Shown one piece after another: positions 25,687-34,951 of a stretch of DNA of 64,000 bases. Origin of the DNA: Silvania hatchlandensis (GTDB lineage: Bacteria; Pseudomonadota; Gammaproteobacteria; Enterobacterales; Enterobacteriaceae); contig NZ_JAMGZK010000050.1 of assembly GCF_025564065.1 (NCBI RefSeq), positions 140,354-204,353 of the forward strand, read 5' to 3'. A program made the translations under genes and the position numbers. Position 1 is the stretch's first letter; each line of letters begins with the position of its first letter. A model generated the notes under the pieces. The model was not told the DNA's origin. It made no database searches and was given only the letters and a program-made list of their open reading frames with translations.

Positions 25687-26632
25687 ATCGCCGCATATCC
25701 GGAATAATCAAATCCCCGCGCAGCACATACGACCCCAGCATCTGCGTTTTTTCATCCAGCCAGCTGACGATCCGTGCAGCCATCGCATCCATGGAGTATT
25801 CAATCGCCGGAATGGTCGGGATCCCCGGCAGATGCAGGGAGCCGGCAAGGCTGAACACCATGATGTCGCCCGGCACCGATTTATTGAATGCCTGCAGCTG
25901 CGGGATCACCCGCTGCGCTTCCTGCTCGTCGGCCACCAGCAGCGCATTGAAATTCAGCGTACTGGCGTTATGCAGCAGTTCCTGTAACGCCACTGACGAT
26001 GAGGTGGCTTCCATAAACACCAGATTGCGATTAAACGGCAGAAAGTTTTTTTCCAGCGCATGTTTGTAACCCAGCAGCACCTGGTCAGCGAATCCGCTGC
26101 CCTGAGGCTGGATGAGGGCAATCTGACGTCGCCCCTGGCTGGCTAAAAAAGTGCAGGCGGTTTCTGCGGCAAACGCATGGTCAAACTGGATGCTGTTGAC
26201 ATTATCTGACTCCATGCAGTCCACCAGGATGACGTTCTCCTGCTCGATCTGCAGCGGAAAGCGCGCGCCAATAATCAGAATGTCATCGCACAACCCGCAG
26301 GAGAGTTCATCCAGCGCATTCATGACTTCTGCTTTGGTGTTGGCGAAGCGAAGCAGCAGGTGCTTCTGGTGCTGGCTGAGGTGTTTTTCCAGCGCGTACA
26401 GATAGCCGGTAGTCTGGTTAATATTGTCCTGCGCGCAAATCACACCGATACAGCCGGTGGACTGGCTCAGCAGCGACTGGGCAATGACATTCGGCCGATA
26501 GTTCAGCTCATCGACTGCTTTCAGTACGGCAAGGCGACTGGCTTCCTTCACGCCGCGTGACCCACTCAACACCCGTGATACCGTGGCTTTGGACACCCCG
26601 GCCAGACGTGATACATCGTTGATTGTAGACAT
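25685..26632 (-). CDS. LacI-family repressor of the adjacent beta-glucoside PTS operon
   Basis: 315 residues from ATG 26630-26632 (MSTINDVSRLAGVSKATVSRVLSGSRGVKEASR), the standard LacI start; ten further upstream codons are ignored. Helix-turn-helix, hinge (YRPNVIAQSLLSQSTGCIGVI), then a two-lobed sugar-binding core. Similar to but distinct from AscG. Divergent from the PTS genes with 287 bases between, which contain an exact 18-bp LacI-type operator and a second related site. Confidence 0.92.
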   Translation of the reverse strand: MSTINDVSRLAGVSKATVSRVLSGSRGVKEASRLAVLKAVDELNYRPNVIAQSLLSQSTGCIGVICAQDNINQTTGYLYALEKHLSQHQKHLLLRFANTKAEVMNALDELSCGLCDDILIIGARFPLQIEQENVILVDCMESDNVNSIQFDHAFAAETACTFLASQGRRQIALIQPQGSGFADQVLLGYKHALEKNFLPFNRNLVFMEATSSSVALQELLHNASTLNFNALLVADEQEAQRVIPQLQAFNKSVPGDIMVFSLAGSLHLPGIPTIPAIEYSMDAMAARIVSWLDEKTQMLGSYVLRGDLIIPDMRR

Positions 26633-26720
26633 CTTTATCCTCTGACAGGTCGCACCAGGCACCTGTAATTCCTAATCCCGCACCGGCCATATTATAGCCA
26701 CTCAGGAGTATAGCTGTTTC

Positions 26721-26753
26721 CGTTTTCCATGGAAACCGATTTTCCGTTTCCAT
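26721..26753. promoter_or_regulatory. Secondary LacI-type operator cluster
   Basis: Three half-sites GGTTTCC/GGAAACC type: TTTCCATGGAAA (26724-26735) is a perfect palindrome, and ATGGAAACCG (26729-26738) faces CCGTTTCCAT (26744-26753) across ATTTT. They repeat the half-site of the exact operator at 26854-26871, about 110 bases away, so DNA looping is possible. They lie about 90 bases upstream of the lacI-type gene start. Confidence 0.55.
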
Positions 26754-26821
26754 CCATTTGATGTAAAAACCGCCAAAAATCGTGACCAAAATCCGATATC
26801 CAACCCCCATAAGCAATGGAT

Positions 26822-26837
26822 CTTGATGGGTGTCACA
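26822..26837. promoter_or_regulatory. Possible CRP site for the PTS operon
   Basis: CTTGA, six bases, TCACA; 8 of 10 consensus bases in the TGTGA-N6-TCACA frame. It precedes the main LacI-type operator by 17 bases. Weak by sequence, plausible by context for a PTS sugar operon. Confidence 0.35.
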
Positions 26838-26853
26838 CTTCTGCCTTATATCA

Positions 26854-26871
26854 ATGGAAACCGGTTTCCAT
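26854..26871. promoter_or_regulatory. Main LacI-type operator
   Basis: ATGGAAACCGGTTTCCAT, a perfect 18-bp palindrome with the central CpG of LacI/GalR-family operators, 48 bases before the IIB start codon. Confidence 0.85.
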
Positions 26872-26919
26872 ATGTTATCCAATCATCTCCGCAATAACTG
26901 TTTACATTTTGAGGATGGG

Positions 26920-27240
26920 ATGTCGATGTTCAAGATTATGCTGTGCTGCTCTGCCGGGATGTCCACCAGTTTGCTGGTGCGGAAAATGGTCGAAGTCGCA
27001 GAAGAACGCGGGTTACCGGTCAAAATTGATGCCTATGGCGTGTCCGAATTTGATACGCAGTTTCCGCAATACCAGGTCGTGCTTCTCGGACCGCAAGTCA
27101 AATACATGTTAAAAACGCTCTCAGACAAGGCTGCTACGCAAGGTGTGCCGGTACAAGCCATTGATATGATGGATTACGGTATGCAGCGTGGTGATAAAGT
27201 GCTGGACTATGCTCTGTCGCTCATTGAAGCGGCACACTAA
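26920..27240 (+). CDS. PTS beta-glucoside transporter subunit IIB (Lac family)
   Basis: 106 residues. Start ATG 26920 (MSMFKIMLCCSAGMSTSLL) with GAGG at 26911; ATG 26926 is an alternative. Phospho-accepting cysteine is the second of the pair in LCCSAGMST (C10), as in ChbB. VVLLGPQVKYML and AIDMMDYGMQRGDKVL complete the family pattern. It passes phosphate from IIA to the sugar during uptake through IIC. First gene of the operon IIB-IIC-GH1-IIA-porin. Confidence 0.93.
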   Translation: MSMFKIMLCCSAGMSTSLLVRKMVEVAEERGLPVKIDAYGVSEFDTQFPQYQVVLLGPQVKYMLKTLSDKAATQGVPVQAIDMMDYGMQRGDKVLDYALSLIEAAH

Positions 27241-27251
27241 AAGGTGTTCTC

Positions 27252-28577
27252 ATGAGTTCGTTATATCAATCTATGGTTGCCGTCATTGAGCAGTCCATTG
27301 CGCCACTGGCGGGCAAGCTGGGCCAGCAAAAGTACGTGATTGCTATCCGCGACGGCTTTACCGCCGCGCTGCCGTTTATGATCATCGGCTCGTTTATGCT
27401 GGTGTTTATCTTCCCGCCGTTCTCAGCGGACACCACCAACAGCTTTGCCCGCGGCTGGCTCGATTTCTCCGAGACCTATCGCGAACAGCTGATGCTGCCG
27501 TTCAACCTCAGCATGGGGGTGATGACCTTCTTTATCTCGGTAGGGATTGGCGCCAGCCTGGGTCGTCAGTTTAATCTCGACCCGGTGATGTCCGGCCTGC
27601 TGGCCTTTATGGCGTTCCTGCTGGTGGCGGCGCCTTATGCCGACGGCAAAATCTCCACCCAGTATCTGTCGGGCCAGGGCATTTTCACCGCGCTTATCAC
27701 CTCTATCTACGCCACCCGCGTGTATGCCTGGCTGAAAGAGAAGAAAGTCACCATCCGTCTGCCGAAAGAAGTGCCAACCGGCGTGGCGCGTTCGTTTGAA
27801 ATCCTGATCCCGGTGGTTGTGGTGATCGGTACCCTGCACCCGCTGAACCTGTTTATCGAAGCACAGACCGGGATGATCATCCCGCAGGCGATTATGCACC
27901 TGCTGGAGCCGCTGGTGTCGGCGTCTGACTCCCTGCCAGCGATTCTGCTCTCCGTCCTGCTGTGCCAGATTTTCTGGTTTGCCGGGATCCACGGCGCGCT
28001 GATCGTCACAGGCATCATGAACCCGTTCTGGATGGCGAACCTGTCCGCTAACCAGGCAGCACTGGCTGCCGGTGCTGCCCTGCCGCACGTGTATCTGCAA
28101 GGCTTCTGGGATCACTACCTGCTGATTGGCGGGGTGGGCTCAACGCTGCCGCTGGCCTTCCTGCTGCTGCGCAGCCGCGTAACGCACCTGCGCACCATCG
28201 GCAAAATGGGCGTTGTGCCAAGCTTCTTTAACATCAACGAACCGATTCTGTTCGGCGCACCGATCATCATGAACCCGATGCTGTTTATCCCGTTCGTGTT
28301 CGTACCGATGATCAACGCCTGTCTGGCGTATGGCGCGACCAAACTCGGCTGGCTGGCACAGGTTGTGTCGCTGACGCCGTGGACCACCCCGGCACCGATT
28401 GGCGCCTCCTGGGCGGCAAACTGGGCCCTGAGTCCGGTAGTGATGTGCTTCATTTGTATGGCGATGTCGGCGCTGATGTATTTACCGTTCCTGCGTGCTT
28501 ATGAACGTTCTTTGATGAAAAACGAAGAGCAAAAAGCGCAGGCAACCGTAGGTGCCGCTGAAACCGTCGGTAACTAA
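27252..28577 (+). CDS. PTS beta-glucoside transporter subunit IIC (Lac family)
   Basis: 441 residues, about 10 membrane segments, the sugar channel of the PTS. LQ-AIRDGFTAALPFMIIGSFMLVFIFPP, the WFAGIHGALIVTGIMNPFW loop, and the signature SFFNINEPILFGAPIIMNPMLFIPFV mark a ChbC/CelB-type protein for cellobiose or other diglucosides. Starts 11 bases after the IIB stop. Confidence 0.94.
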   Translation: MSSLYQSMVAVIEQSIAPLAGKLGQQKYVIAIRDGFTAALPFMIIGSFMLVFIFPPFSADTTNSFARGWLDFSETYREQLMLPFNLSMGVMTFFISVGIGASLGRQFNLDPVMSGLLAFMAFLLVAAPYADGKISTQYLSGQGIFTALITSIYATRVYAWLKEKKVTIRLPKEVPTGVARSFEILIPVVVVIGTLHPLNLFIEAQTGMIIPQAIMHLLEPLVSASDSLPAILLSVLLCQIFWFAGIHGALIVTGIMNPFWMANLSANQAALAAGAALPHVYLQGFWDHYLLIGGVGSTLPLAFLLLRSRVTHLRTIGKMGVVPSFFNINEPILFGAPIIMNPMLFIPFVFVPMINACLAYGATKLGWLAQVVSLTPWTTPAPIGASWAANWALSPVVMCFICMAMSALMYLPFLRAYERSLMKNEEQKAQATVGAAETVGN

Positions 28578-28594
28578 GTCAAAGAGGACGTTTT

Positions 28595-29980
28595 ATGAAA
28601 TATGCATTTCCCGAGAACTTCTGGTGGGGTAGCGCGGCTTCCGCATTGCAAACCGAAGGGGAAAGCCAGGGCAATGGCAAAGGATTAACCACCTGGGACC
28701 ACTGGTTCGCCCAGCAACCGAATCGCTTTCACAATGGGGTGGGGCCGCAGAATACATCCACGTTCTATCAGAACTGGAAAGCGGACATTCAGCTGTTAAA
28801 GCAGCTGAACCACAATAGCTTTCGCACCTCGATAAGCTGGTCGCGCCTGATCCCTGACGGTATAGGTGAAGTGAATCCGGAAGCGGTCGCATTTTACAAT
28901 CAGGTGATCGACGAACTGCTGGCCCAGGGCGTGACGCCGTTTATGACCCTGTTCCACTTCGACATGCCGATGGCGATGCAGGAGATTGGCGGCTGGGAAA
29001 ACCGGGACGTGGTGGCAGCCTATGCCCGCTATGCCGAAACCTGTTTTGAGCTGTTTGGCGATCGGGTAATGCACTGGTTTACCTTTAACGAGCCGATTGT
29101 GCCGGTAGAGGGCGGGTATCTGTACGACTTCCACTACCCGAACGTGGTCGATTTCCGTCGTGCAGCCACCGTGGCATATCACACCGTGCTGGCACATTCG
29201 CAGGCGGTTCGCGCCTTCCGCGCCGGGCATTTTGCCGGTGAGATTGGCATCGTGCTGAACCTGACCCCGTCGTATCCGCGTTCGCAGAATCCGGCGGATG
29301 TGAAAGCAGCGCACCATGCCGACCTGCTGTTTAACCGCAGCTTCCTCGACCCGGTGCTGAGCGGTGAATATCCGGCGGATCTGGTGGCGTTGCTGAAAGC
29401 ACACGATCAGCTGCCTGCCTGTCGGCCCGAAGACAGCGCGCTGATTGCCGACGGCAAAATCGACCTGCTGGGGGTGAACTACTATCAGCCGCGTCGGGTG
29501 AAGGCACGCGAATCTGCCGTGAATCCGCTGGCGCCGTTTATGCCGGAATGGTTCTTCGACAGCTACGAGATGCCGGGCCGTAAAATGAACCCGTACCGCG
29601 GCTGGGAAATTTACGAGCCAGGTATTTACGATATTCTCGTTAATCTGCGCGATAATTACGGCAACCCACGCTGCTTTATTTCTGAGAACGGCATGGGCGT
29701 CGAAAACGAGCAGCGTTTTATTGAAGACGGTCAAATTAACGATCAATACCGCATCGAGTTTATTTCCGAACACCTTAAATGGCTGCACAAAGGTATTAGC
29801 GAAGGCTGTAACTGTCTTGGCTACCATATGTGGACATTTATTGATAACTGGTCGTGGTGCAATGGCTATAAAAACCGCTACGGTTTTGTCCAGCTGGATA
29901 TTACCACGCAGCAGCGCACCATTAAAAAGAGTGGAGAGTGGTTTGCCGCCACCTCTCTGAATAATAGTTTCGATAAATAG
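28595..29980 (+). CDS. 6-phospho-beta-glucosidase (GH1)
   Basis: 461 residues. Hydrolyses the 6-phosphorylated disaccharide delivered by the PTS. Acid/base E166 in HWFTFNEP and nucleophile E364 in FISENGMG. N-terminal FPENFWWGSAASALQTEG is standard GH1. The phosphate-binding area near the C-terminus (NRYGFVQLDITTQQRTIKKSGEWF) fits phospho-glycosidases, consistent with the flanking PTS genes. Closest by memory to the GH1 enzymes that travel with Lac-type PTS rather than to BglA. Confidence 0.93.
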   Translation: MKYAFPENFWWGSAASALQTEGESQGNGKGLTTWDHWFAQQPNRFHNGVGPQNTSTFYQNWKADIQLLKQLNHNSFRTSISWSRLIPDGIGEVNPEAVAFYNQVIDELLAQGVTPFMTLFHFDMPMAMQEIGGWENRDVVAAYARYAETCFELFGDRVMHWFTFNEPIVPVEGGYLYDFHYPNVVDFRRAATVAYHTVLAHSQAVRAFRAGHFAGEIGIVLNLTPSYPRSQNPADVKAAHHADLLFNRSFLDPVLSGEYPADLVALLKAHDQLPACRPEDSALIADGKIDLLGVNYYQPRRVKARESAVNPLAPFMPEWFFDSYEMPGRKMNPYRGWEIYEPGIYDILVNLRDNYGNPRCFISENGMGVENEQRFIEDGQINDQYRIEFISEHLKWLHKGISEGCNCLGYHMWTFIDNWSWCNGYKNRYGFVQLDITTQQRTIKKSGEWFAATSLNNSFDK

Positions 29981-29987
29981 AGAAAAG

Positions 29988-30293
29988 ATGATGATTGCCT
30001 TAGAAGAAGCGGTAATGGAAATCATCGTCAATGCTGGTCAGTCGCGCAGCCTGTGCTTTGAAGCACTGCATGCTGCGCGGCAGGGCAACTTTGACGAAGC
30101 GAAAAGCCTGCTGCGCGAAGCCGATGGTTACTCGCGCCAGGCACACCATATGCAGACCAAACTCATCGAACAGGACGCAGGCGAAGCCCGCCAGCCGATG
30201 ACGTTAATTATGGTACATGCCCAGGATCATTTAATGAACTCGCTGCTGGCCCGTGAATTATCCGAAGAGATTATTCATTTATACCAGCGCTAA
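29988..30293 (+). CDS. PTS beta-glucoside transporter subunit IIA (Lac family)
   Basis: 101 residues, all-helical IIA. Phospho-histidine H77 and metal-ligand D80 in MVHAQDHLMNSLL. N-terminal LEEAVMEIIVNAGQSRSLCFEALHAARQGNFDEAKSLL is the family helix pair. Seven bases after the GH1 stop; ATG at 29988 or 29991 both possible. Accepts phosphate from HPr and gives it to IIB. Confidence 0.93.
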   Translation: MMIALEEAVMEIIVNAGQSRSLCFEALHAARQGNFDEAKSLLREADGYSRQAHHMQTKLIEQDAGEARQPMTLIMVHAQDHLMNSLLARELSEEIIHLYQR

Positions 30294-30387
30294 TTAATTG
30301 AATATCAGTAATGGAGATATTGTCACGATAATAGCGTAACGCCTCTGTACCTATAAAATATAAACCCCCCTTCTTTTGGTGATAGCG

Positions 30388-30425
30388 ACAATTAATGTCC
30401 AACCGAAATGGGATGGTTATTGTCT
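30388..30425 (+). other. Inverted repeat between IIA gene and porin gene
   Basis: GACAAT (near 30388) and ATTGTC (near 30420) with inner AACC/GGTT pairs can form a hairpin in the 161-base gap. It could reduce read-through into, or protect, the porin message. No T-run. Confidence 0.35.
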
Positions 30426-30454
30426 GAATAAAATTAAACTATATTGAGATAACC

Positions 30455-31834
30455 ATGAACATGATAAAAAAACTTCCATTAACAATGGCGGTTCTCGCCG
30501 CGCTTTGCCCAATTTCTGTCCTCGCACAGGAGTTTACTCAGGAGCAAATCGACGCCATTGTGGCCAAAGCGGTGGACAAAGCCCTGGCCGATCGTCAGGC
30601 CAAAATGGATGCTGCAGTAGCGAAAAAAGCCGATGTCCTCAACGAGCCGCAAAGCGCCGCGCAATCGCCGGATATGGCGATCCCGTTCGGGATTAAATTT
30701 ACCGGTTACGCCCGCTACGGCGCGCACTTCCAGGCTGCCGATCAGAAATACGTGGCCGTGGACGGTTCCTATAACGGCGCCTCCGCCATTGGTCGTCTCG
30801 GTAACGAAGGCAACGGCGGTGAGTTCCAGCTCTCCAAAGCGTTCAGGAGCGAAAACGGTGCCATCTGGGACGTCAACGTGATGATCGACCACTGGGGCGA
30901 CGAAGTTAACCTGAAAAAAGCCTACGCGGGCGTGACGAACGTGCTGGAATCCAATCCGAACGCCTATCTGTGGGCCGGTCGTGACTTCCACCAGCGTCCG
31001 CAACAGGGCATCAACGACTACTTCTGGATGAACCACGACGGCCAGGGTGCCGGGGTGAAGAACTTCGACATCGGCGGCGTACAGTTTGACGTCGCCACCG
31101 TGGCTGCGGTCGAATCCTGTAGCCCGCAGGTCATGAATGACGAAGCCAACCCCTCGCGCATCACCTGTACCGGTGGCTCCGGCACCGGCGACAAAGGCAA
31201 CTACGCGGCAACCTCCAAAATCCACGGCATGAAGCTCGGCCCGGTGGATGTGGAAATCTACGCTAACTACGGCTTTGACTCGAAAGCCATCGACACCGAC
31301 GCGCGCATGAACGCCTGGCAGGGCGGCGCGGTGCTTAGCCACACCAACGACAGCGGCGTAAACAAAGTGATCGCCCGTTACTCGGATAACTCAGACAACA
31401 GCGTATTCAATAAAACCGAGGATCTGACCACGGTGTACGCCAGCTTCGAAGGGCTGCATAAATTCACCCAGGCAACGCAGGTGGAGTACATTCTGGCCTT
31501 CCACGACTTCGATAACAGCCGTGACAAAACCGACAACCGCAAAAACTACAATGCGATCGTCCGTCCAATGCACTGGTGGAACGACGTTCACTCCACCTGG
31601 CTGGAAGCGGGCTGGCAGCACGTTGATTACGACAACGGCGGCGATAACAAAGGCTGGAAGCTGACCCTGTCGCAGAACATGTCTATCGCCATGGGCCCGG
31701 AATTCCGTCCGATGCTGCGCTTCTACGTCACCGGCGGCAAGGTGGATAACGAACGCACCGCCCGCGTGAACAACACCAAGGATGAGACGCTGGACGACTT
31801 CAACGTCGGCGCCATGTGGGAAGCCTGGTTCTAA
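30455..31834 (+). CDS. Carbohydrate-selective porin (LamB/ScrY/BglH family)
   Basis: 459 residues. Signal peptide to about residue 24 (SVLAQ), then a charged helical stretch about 25-63 (FTQEQIDAIVAKAVDKALADRQAKMDAAVAKKADV) like the coiled coil of ScrY, then the LamB barrel: GIKFTGYARYGAHF, GRLGNEGNGGEFQLSKAF, WAGRDFHQR, ending in the Phe of EAWF needed for Bam recognition. Outer-membrane channel for the beta-glucosides imported by the adjacent PTS. Confidence 0.92.
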   Translation: MNMIKKLPLTMAVLAALCPISVLAQEFTQEQIDAIVAKAVDKALADRQAKMDAAVAKKADVLNEPQSAAQSPDMAIPFGIKFTGYARYGAHFQAADQKYVAVDGSYNGASAIGRLGNEGNGGEFQLSKAFRSENGAIWDVNVMIDHWGDEVNLKKAYAGVTNVLESNPNAYLWAGRDFHQRPQQGINDYFWMNHDGQGAGVKNFDIGGVQFDVATVAAVESCSPQVMNDEANPSRITCTGGSGTGDKGNYAATSKIHGMKLGPVDVEIYANYGFDSKAIDTDARMNAWQGGAVLSHTNDSGVNKVIARYSDNSDNSVFNKTEDLTTVYASFEGLHKFTQATQVEYILAFHDFDNSRDKTDNRKNYNAIVRPMHWWNDVHSTWLEAGWQHVDYDNGGDNKGWKLTLSQNMSIAMGPEFRPMLRFYVTGGKVDNERTARVNNTKDETLDDFNVGAMWEAWF

Positions 31835-31843
31835 AGTAAAAGC

Positions 31844-31870
31844 AAAACGGCAACGCCCGTTGTCGTTTTT
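31844..31870 (+). terminator. Terminator of the PTS operon
   Basis: ACGGCAACG (31847-31855), loop CC, CGTTGTCGT (31858-31866) with one G-U pair, then T-run to 31870. Ten bases after the porin stop codon. Confidence 0.85.
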
Positions 31871-31880
31871 AATGTTTGCG

Positions 31881-31913
31881 CCCTCTCCCTGTGGGAGAGG
31901 GTCGGGGTGAGGG
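31881..31913 (-). repeat. Dispersed CCCTCTCC-hairpin repeat, copy 3 (inverted)
   Basis: CCCTCTCCC (31881-31889) pairs with GGGAGAGGG (31893-31901), followed by TCGGGGTGAGGG, the reverse complement of the lead sequence seen at 5371 and 10391. Confidence 0.8.
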
Positions 31914-32004
31914 CATCAGGCCGCACCTATCCCACCACCCTACCTGACAAGATCCCATGCTATTCTGTTGGCCGAATCACAACCAACACATCGCAGGGGA
32001 GAAC

Positions 32005-32910
32005 ATGGGTGCCACAAAAAAAGGGATGCTGAATGTCCTGGTCGCCGCCATTTTATGGGGAAGTTCAGGGGTTTGCGCGCAGTACATCATGGAGAAAAGT
32101 CATATTTCCTCGCCTTACCTCACCATGGTTCGTCTGCTGTTTGCCGGGGTGATCCTGCTGACGCTGTCGTTTGTGCACGGCGACAAGATTTTCTCGGTCA
32201 TCAAAAACCGTAAAGACGCCATCAGCCTGCTGATTTTTTCCCTGTTCGGGGCGCTTATCGTCCAGCTGACCTTCCTGGTCACCATCGAAAAATCCAACGC
32301 CGCCACCGCCACCGTGCTGCAGTTCCTGTCGCCGACCATTATCGTGGCGTGGTTCGCGCTGGCGCGTAAAAAGCGCCCGGGCATGTTTGTGCTGGCGGCG
32401 ATCATGACTTCGCTTATCGGCACCTTTTTACTGGTGACCCACGGGGATCCGACCTCACTGACCATCTCCCCTGCCGCGCTCTGCTGGGGCATCGCCTCCG
32501 CCTTCGCCGCCGCGTTTTATACCACCTATCCGTCTACGCTGATTGCCCGCTACGGCACGCTGCCGATTGTCGGCTGGAGTATGCTGCTGGCTGGATTAAT
32601 GCTGACCCCCTTCTATGCCGGACGCGACACCACCTTTGTGATTGATGGCAGCCTGCTGCTGGCATTCTTCTACCTGGTGGTGATCGGTACGGCGGTGACC
32701 TTCAGTCTGTATCTGAAAGGTGCGCAGATGATTGGTGGCCCGAAAGCGAGCATTCTGAGCTGTGCCGAGCCGCTGAGCAGCGCCCTGCTGTCGGTGATGT
32801 TGCTGGGGGTGGCGTTTACCCTGCCTGACTGGCTGGGCACGCTGCTGATTGTATCGTCGGTGGTGCTGATTTCGATGGATTCACGCAGACGCGTACAGAA
32901 ATCCGCGTAG
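32005..32910 (+). CDS. yicL: EamA-family transporter YicL
   Basis: 301 residues from ATG 32005 with AGGGGAG upstream; sixteen extra codons to 31957 are rejected. Ten membrane segments in two EamA repeats; [26 protein letters not shown] and [25 protein letters not shown] match E. coli YicL closely. Probable inner-membrane exporter of a small metabolite; substrate unknown. Backbone gene. Confidence 0.94.
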   Translation: MGATKKGMLNVLVAAILWGSSGVCAQYIMEKSHISSPYLTMVRLLFAGVILLTLSFVHGDKIFSVIKNRKDAISLLIFSLFGALIVQLTFLVTIEKSNAATATVLQFLSPTIIVAWFALARKKRPGMFVLAAIMTSLIGTFLLVTHGDPTSLTISPAALCWGIASAFAAAFYTTYPSTLIARYGTLPIVGWSMLLAGLMLTPFYAGRDTTFVIDGSLLLAFFYLVVIGTAVTFSLYLKGAQMIGGPKASILSCAEPLSSALLSVMLLGVAFTLPDWLGTLLIVSSVVLISMDSRRRVQKSA

Positions 32911-32916
32911 CCATTG

Positions 32917-33013
32917 CCCCTCACCCCGGCCCTCTCCCCATAGGAGCGAGGGGGAAAAGACGGCACCGGGCAGTCCCCTCTCCCCTGTGGGGAGAGGGTT
33001 AGGGTGAGAGGGG
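32917..33013. repeat. Two facing CCCTCTCC-hairpin repeats
   Basis: Forward copy 32917-32954 (CCCCTCACCCC lead, CCCTCTCCCC, GGAGCGAGGGGG, partly decayed) and inverted copy 32975-33013 (CCCCTCTCCCC, TGTG, GGGGAGAGGG, TTAGGGTGAG tail). The facing pair lies between the convergent genes yicL and nepI, like a BIME, and could end transcription from both sides. Confidence 0.8.
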
Positions 33014-33020
33014 AATTTAC

Positions 33021-34211
33021 TTACTGCGCCTTCACTTTCCCCGCCACCAGCAGCGCGGTGATCAGCATCAGCGTGCCGGAAATCACCAGCGGTGACGTCA
33101 GTCCCAGATGGTCGAGCGCAACGCCGCCAACCGCCGCCCCGCAGGTGTTCGCCAGCTGGATCACCGCCACCTGAATGGAACCGGCTTTTTCCGCCTGATC
33201 GGCCAACGAGCGGGTGATCCACGTCGACCAGCCCACCGGGATCAGCGCAAAAGCAAAGCCCCAGATAATCGCAACCGCCGACGCCACCCACTTGTCGCTG
33301 CCCCACAGGATCAGCACCACGGCGCTGAGGGCCAGCACCAGCGGCGCACCCGCGAGGGCAAGTTTCAGGGAGCGTTTCAGGAACTGCGCCGACAGCGAAG
33401 TACCCACAAAGCTGGCGATACCGAAGCTTAAAAGCACCAGCGTCAGACCATCAACATCAAACCCGGCCAGGTTCGTAAACACCGGGCGGATGTAGGTAAA
33501 GAAGGCAAACTGCCCGGCAAAGGCCATAAAGATGGCGCTCATCCCCGCCAGCACGCCAGGGCGTTTCAGGAGGCTGAACATGTTCTGCTTGTGATGCGCG
33601 GCTTCGCCCGGCAGCGACGGCAGCGCTTTCCATACCCACAGGATGCACAGCACGCCCATCACCGCGGCACCGTTAAAGACGTTCCGCCAGCCGATAATCC
33701 CGCCGAGGAAGCTGCCCAGCGGCGCGGCGATCACCAGCGCAATGGAGACGGCACCAAAAATCACCGACAGCGCTTTCGGCACCGTGCGCGCCGGCACCAG
33801 CCGCATGGTGAGTGACGCCGACATCGCCCAGAATCCGCCAAGCCCCAGTCCCAGACAGGCGCGACCCAGCAGCAGTAGCGCAAAGCTATCGGCAAAAGAG
33901 ACCAGCAGGCAGGAGAGGGTCAGCAGCACAGAAAAGAGGATCACCACTTTGCGGCGATCGGTGGTGCCAATCACCTGGGTGATAAACAGGCTGGCAAACA
34001 TGGCGACAAAGGCGGTGACGGTCACCGACTGGCCCGCTAACCCTTCGGAAATACCCAGATCCTGCGCCATCGGCGTCAGCAGGCTGACCGGTAAAAACTC
34101 CACGGTAATCAGGCAGGCGACGCAAAACGCCACGGAAAAAACCGCCGACCAGTTAGGGCGCGACACCGCTTTGGCATGGGGCGAAGGGGCGGAGTGGATC
34201 TGTTCTGTCAT
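33021..34211 (-). CDS. nepI: Purine ribonucleoside exporter NepI
   Basis: 396 residues, 12-segment MFS exporter of the DHA1 type. [40 protein letters not shown] and the long central conserved part are close to E. coli NepI (YicM), which exports inosine and related nucleosides. Convergent with yicL as expected for this backbone. Confidence 0.95.
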   Translation of the reverse strand: MTEQIHSAPSPHAKAVSRPNWSAVFSVAFCVACLITVEFLPVSLLTPMAQDLGISEGLAGQSVTVTAFVAMFASLFITQVIGTTDRRKVVILFSVLLTLSCLLVSFADSFALLLLGRACLGLGLGGFWAMSASLTMRLVPARTVPKALSVIFGAVSIALVIAAPLGSFLGGIIGWRNVFNGAAVMGVLCILWVWKALPSLPGEAAHHKQNMFSLLKRPGVLAGMSAIFMAFAGQFAFFTYIRPVFTNLAGFDVDGLTLVLLSFGIASFVGTSLSAQFLKRSLKLALAGAPLVLALSAVVLILWGSDKWVASAVAIIWGFAFALIPVGWSTWITRSLADQAEKAGSIQVAVIQLANTCGAAVGGVALDHLGLTSPLVISGTLMLITALLVAGKVKAQ

Positions 34212-34317
34212 GAATCACCTGAAGATAAAATGAGCGGAAAGCCGCGCAGTTTAACATCTTAAATGTGATCCATTTAACGTTTTGACAACTATTGTTCACT
34301 TCGCCCGCCGACGAGAA

Positions 34318-34770
34318 TCAGTGCAGGTAGAAAACACCCTCTTCCGGCAGGAACAGCTGGTTATAGCGCAGCTGGAAGGCGTTAAGCTCATACGGATCCG
34401 GCTCCATATCGCGCATAAAGCCGAGCGTCATACGGATCTGGGCATCGGTAATCGGCGCGGCCAGCCGCGCCTTGCGCAGCAGGCGATACCAGCTCAGCAG
34501 GTTATTTTCACTGCTGTCGACAATGCACACCTGCCAGATCAACAGCACCTGTGCGGCGTTTTGCAGATGGGACTCGTCCGGGCGTTCAAGGTAGCGGATA
34601 AACTCGTTGCCGGCGCTTTTGCCAAACTGGTCGATCATCGATTCCACGGGAACCGGGGTGATCCCCAGACGCTCGCTCAGACGACGAATGGCGCGCCGGG
34701 GCCCCGACGTCATGACGCGAAAGCCCACCACAAACACCACGGCAAGCGTAGCCAGCATTATCCAGACCAT
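34318..34770 (-). CDS. yicN: YicN, DUF1198 membrane-anchored protein
   Basis: 150 residues. One N-terminal membrane segment (IMLATLAVVFVVGFRVM) followed by a helical cytoplasmic domain: RRAIRRLSERLGITPVPVESMIDQFGK, RPDESHLQNAAQVLLIWQVCIVDSSENN. Matches E. coli YicN along its length. Function unknown. Confidence 0.93.
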   Translation of the reverse strand: MVWIMLATLAVVFVVGFRVMTSGPRRAIRRLSERLGITPVPVESMIDQFGKSAGNEFIRYLERPDESHLQNAAQVLLIWQVCIVDSSENNLLSWYRLLRKARLAAPITDAQIRMTLGFMRDMEPDPYELNAFQLRYNQLFLPEEGVFYLH

Positions 34771-34908
34771 GAACTCTCCTTACGGTTAGCCGAGCATGAT
34801 ATCGGGAAATGCTACGCATCAACAGCAGACAACGCCGTATTAATGAACGGATAAACAGTGGAACAGCGCCAGGAAAAAAGATAGCCGGACGCGCGCAGCG
34901 GCGGGCAT

Positions 34909-34933
34909 AAAAAAGCCCGGCGCGAGGCCGGGC
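34909..34933 (-). terminator. uhpT terminator
   Basis: Minus strand: GCCCGGC / GCCGGGC stem (34915-34921 and 34927-34933) followed by U-run (A at 34909-34914 on the plus strand), 18 bases beyond the uhpT stop. Confidence 0.88.
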
Positions 34934-34951
34934 AAAACGTCACCTGTGCAC

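Noticed and set aside
34265..34290. PurR-like sequence (TTTAACGTTTTG) upstream of nepI
   Set aside because: Matches only the centre of the PurR box and lacks the outer bases.
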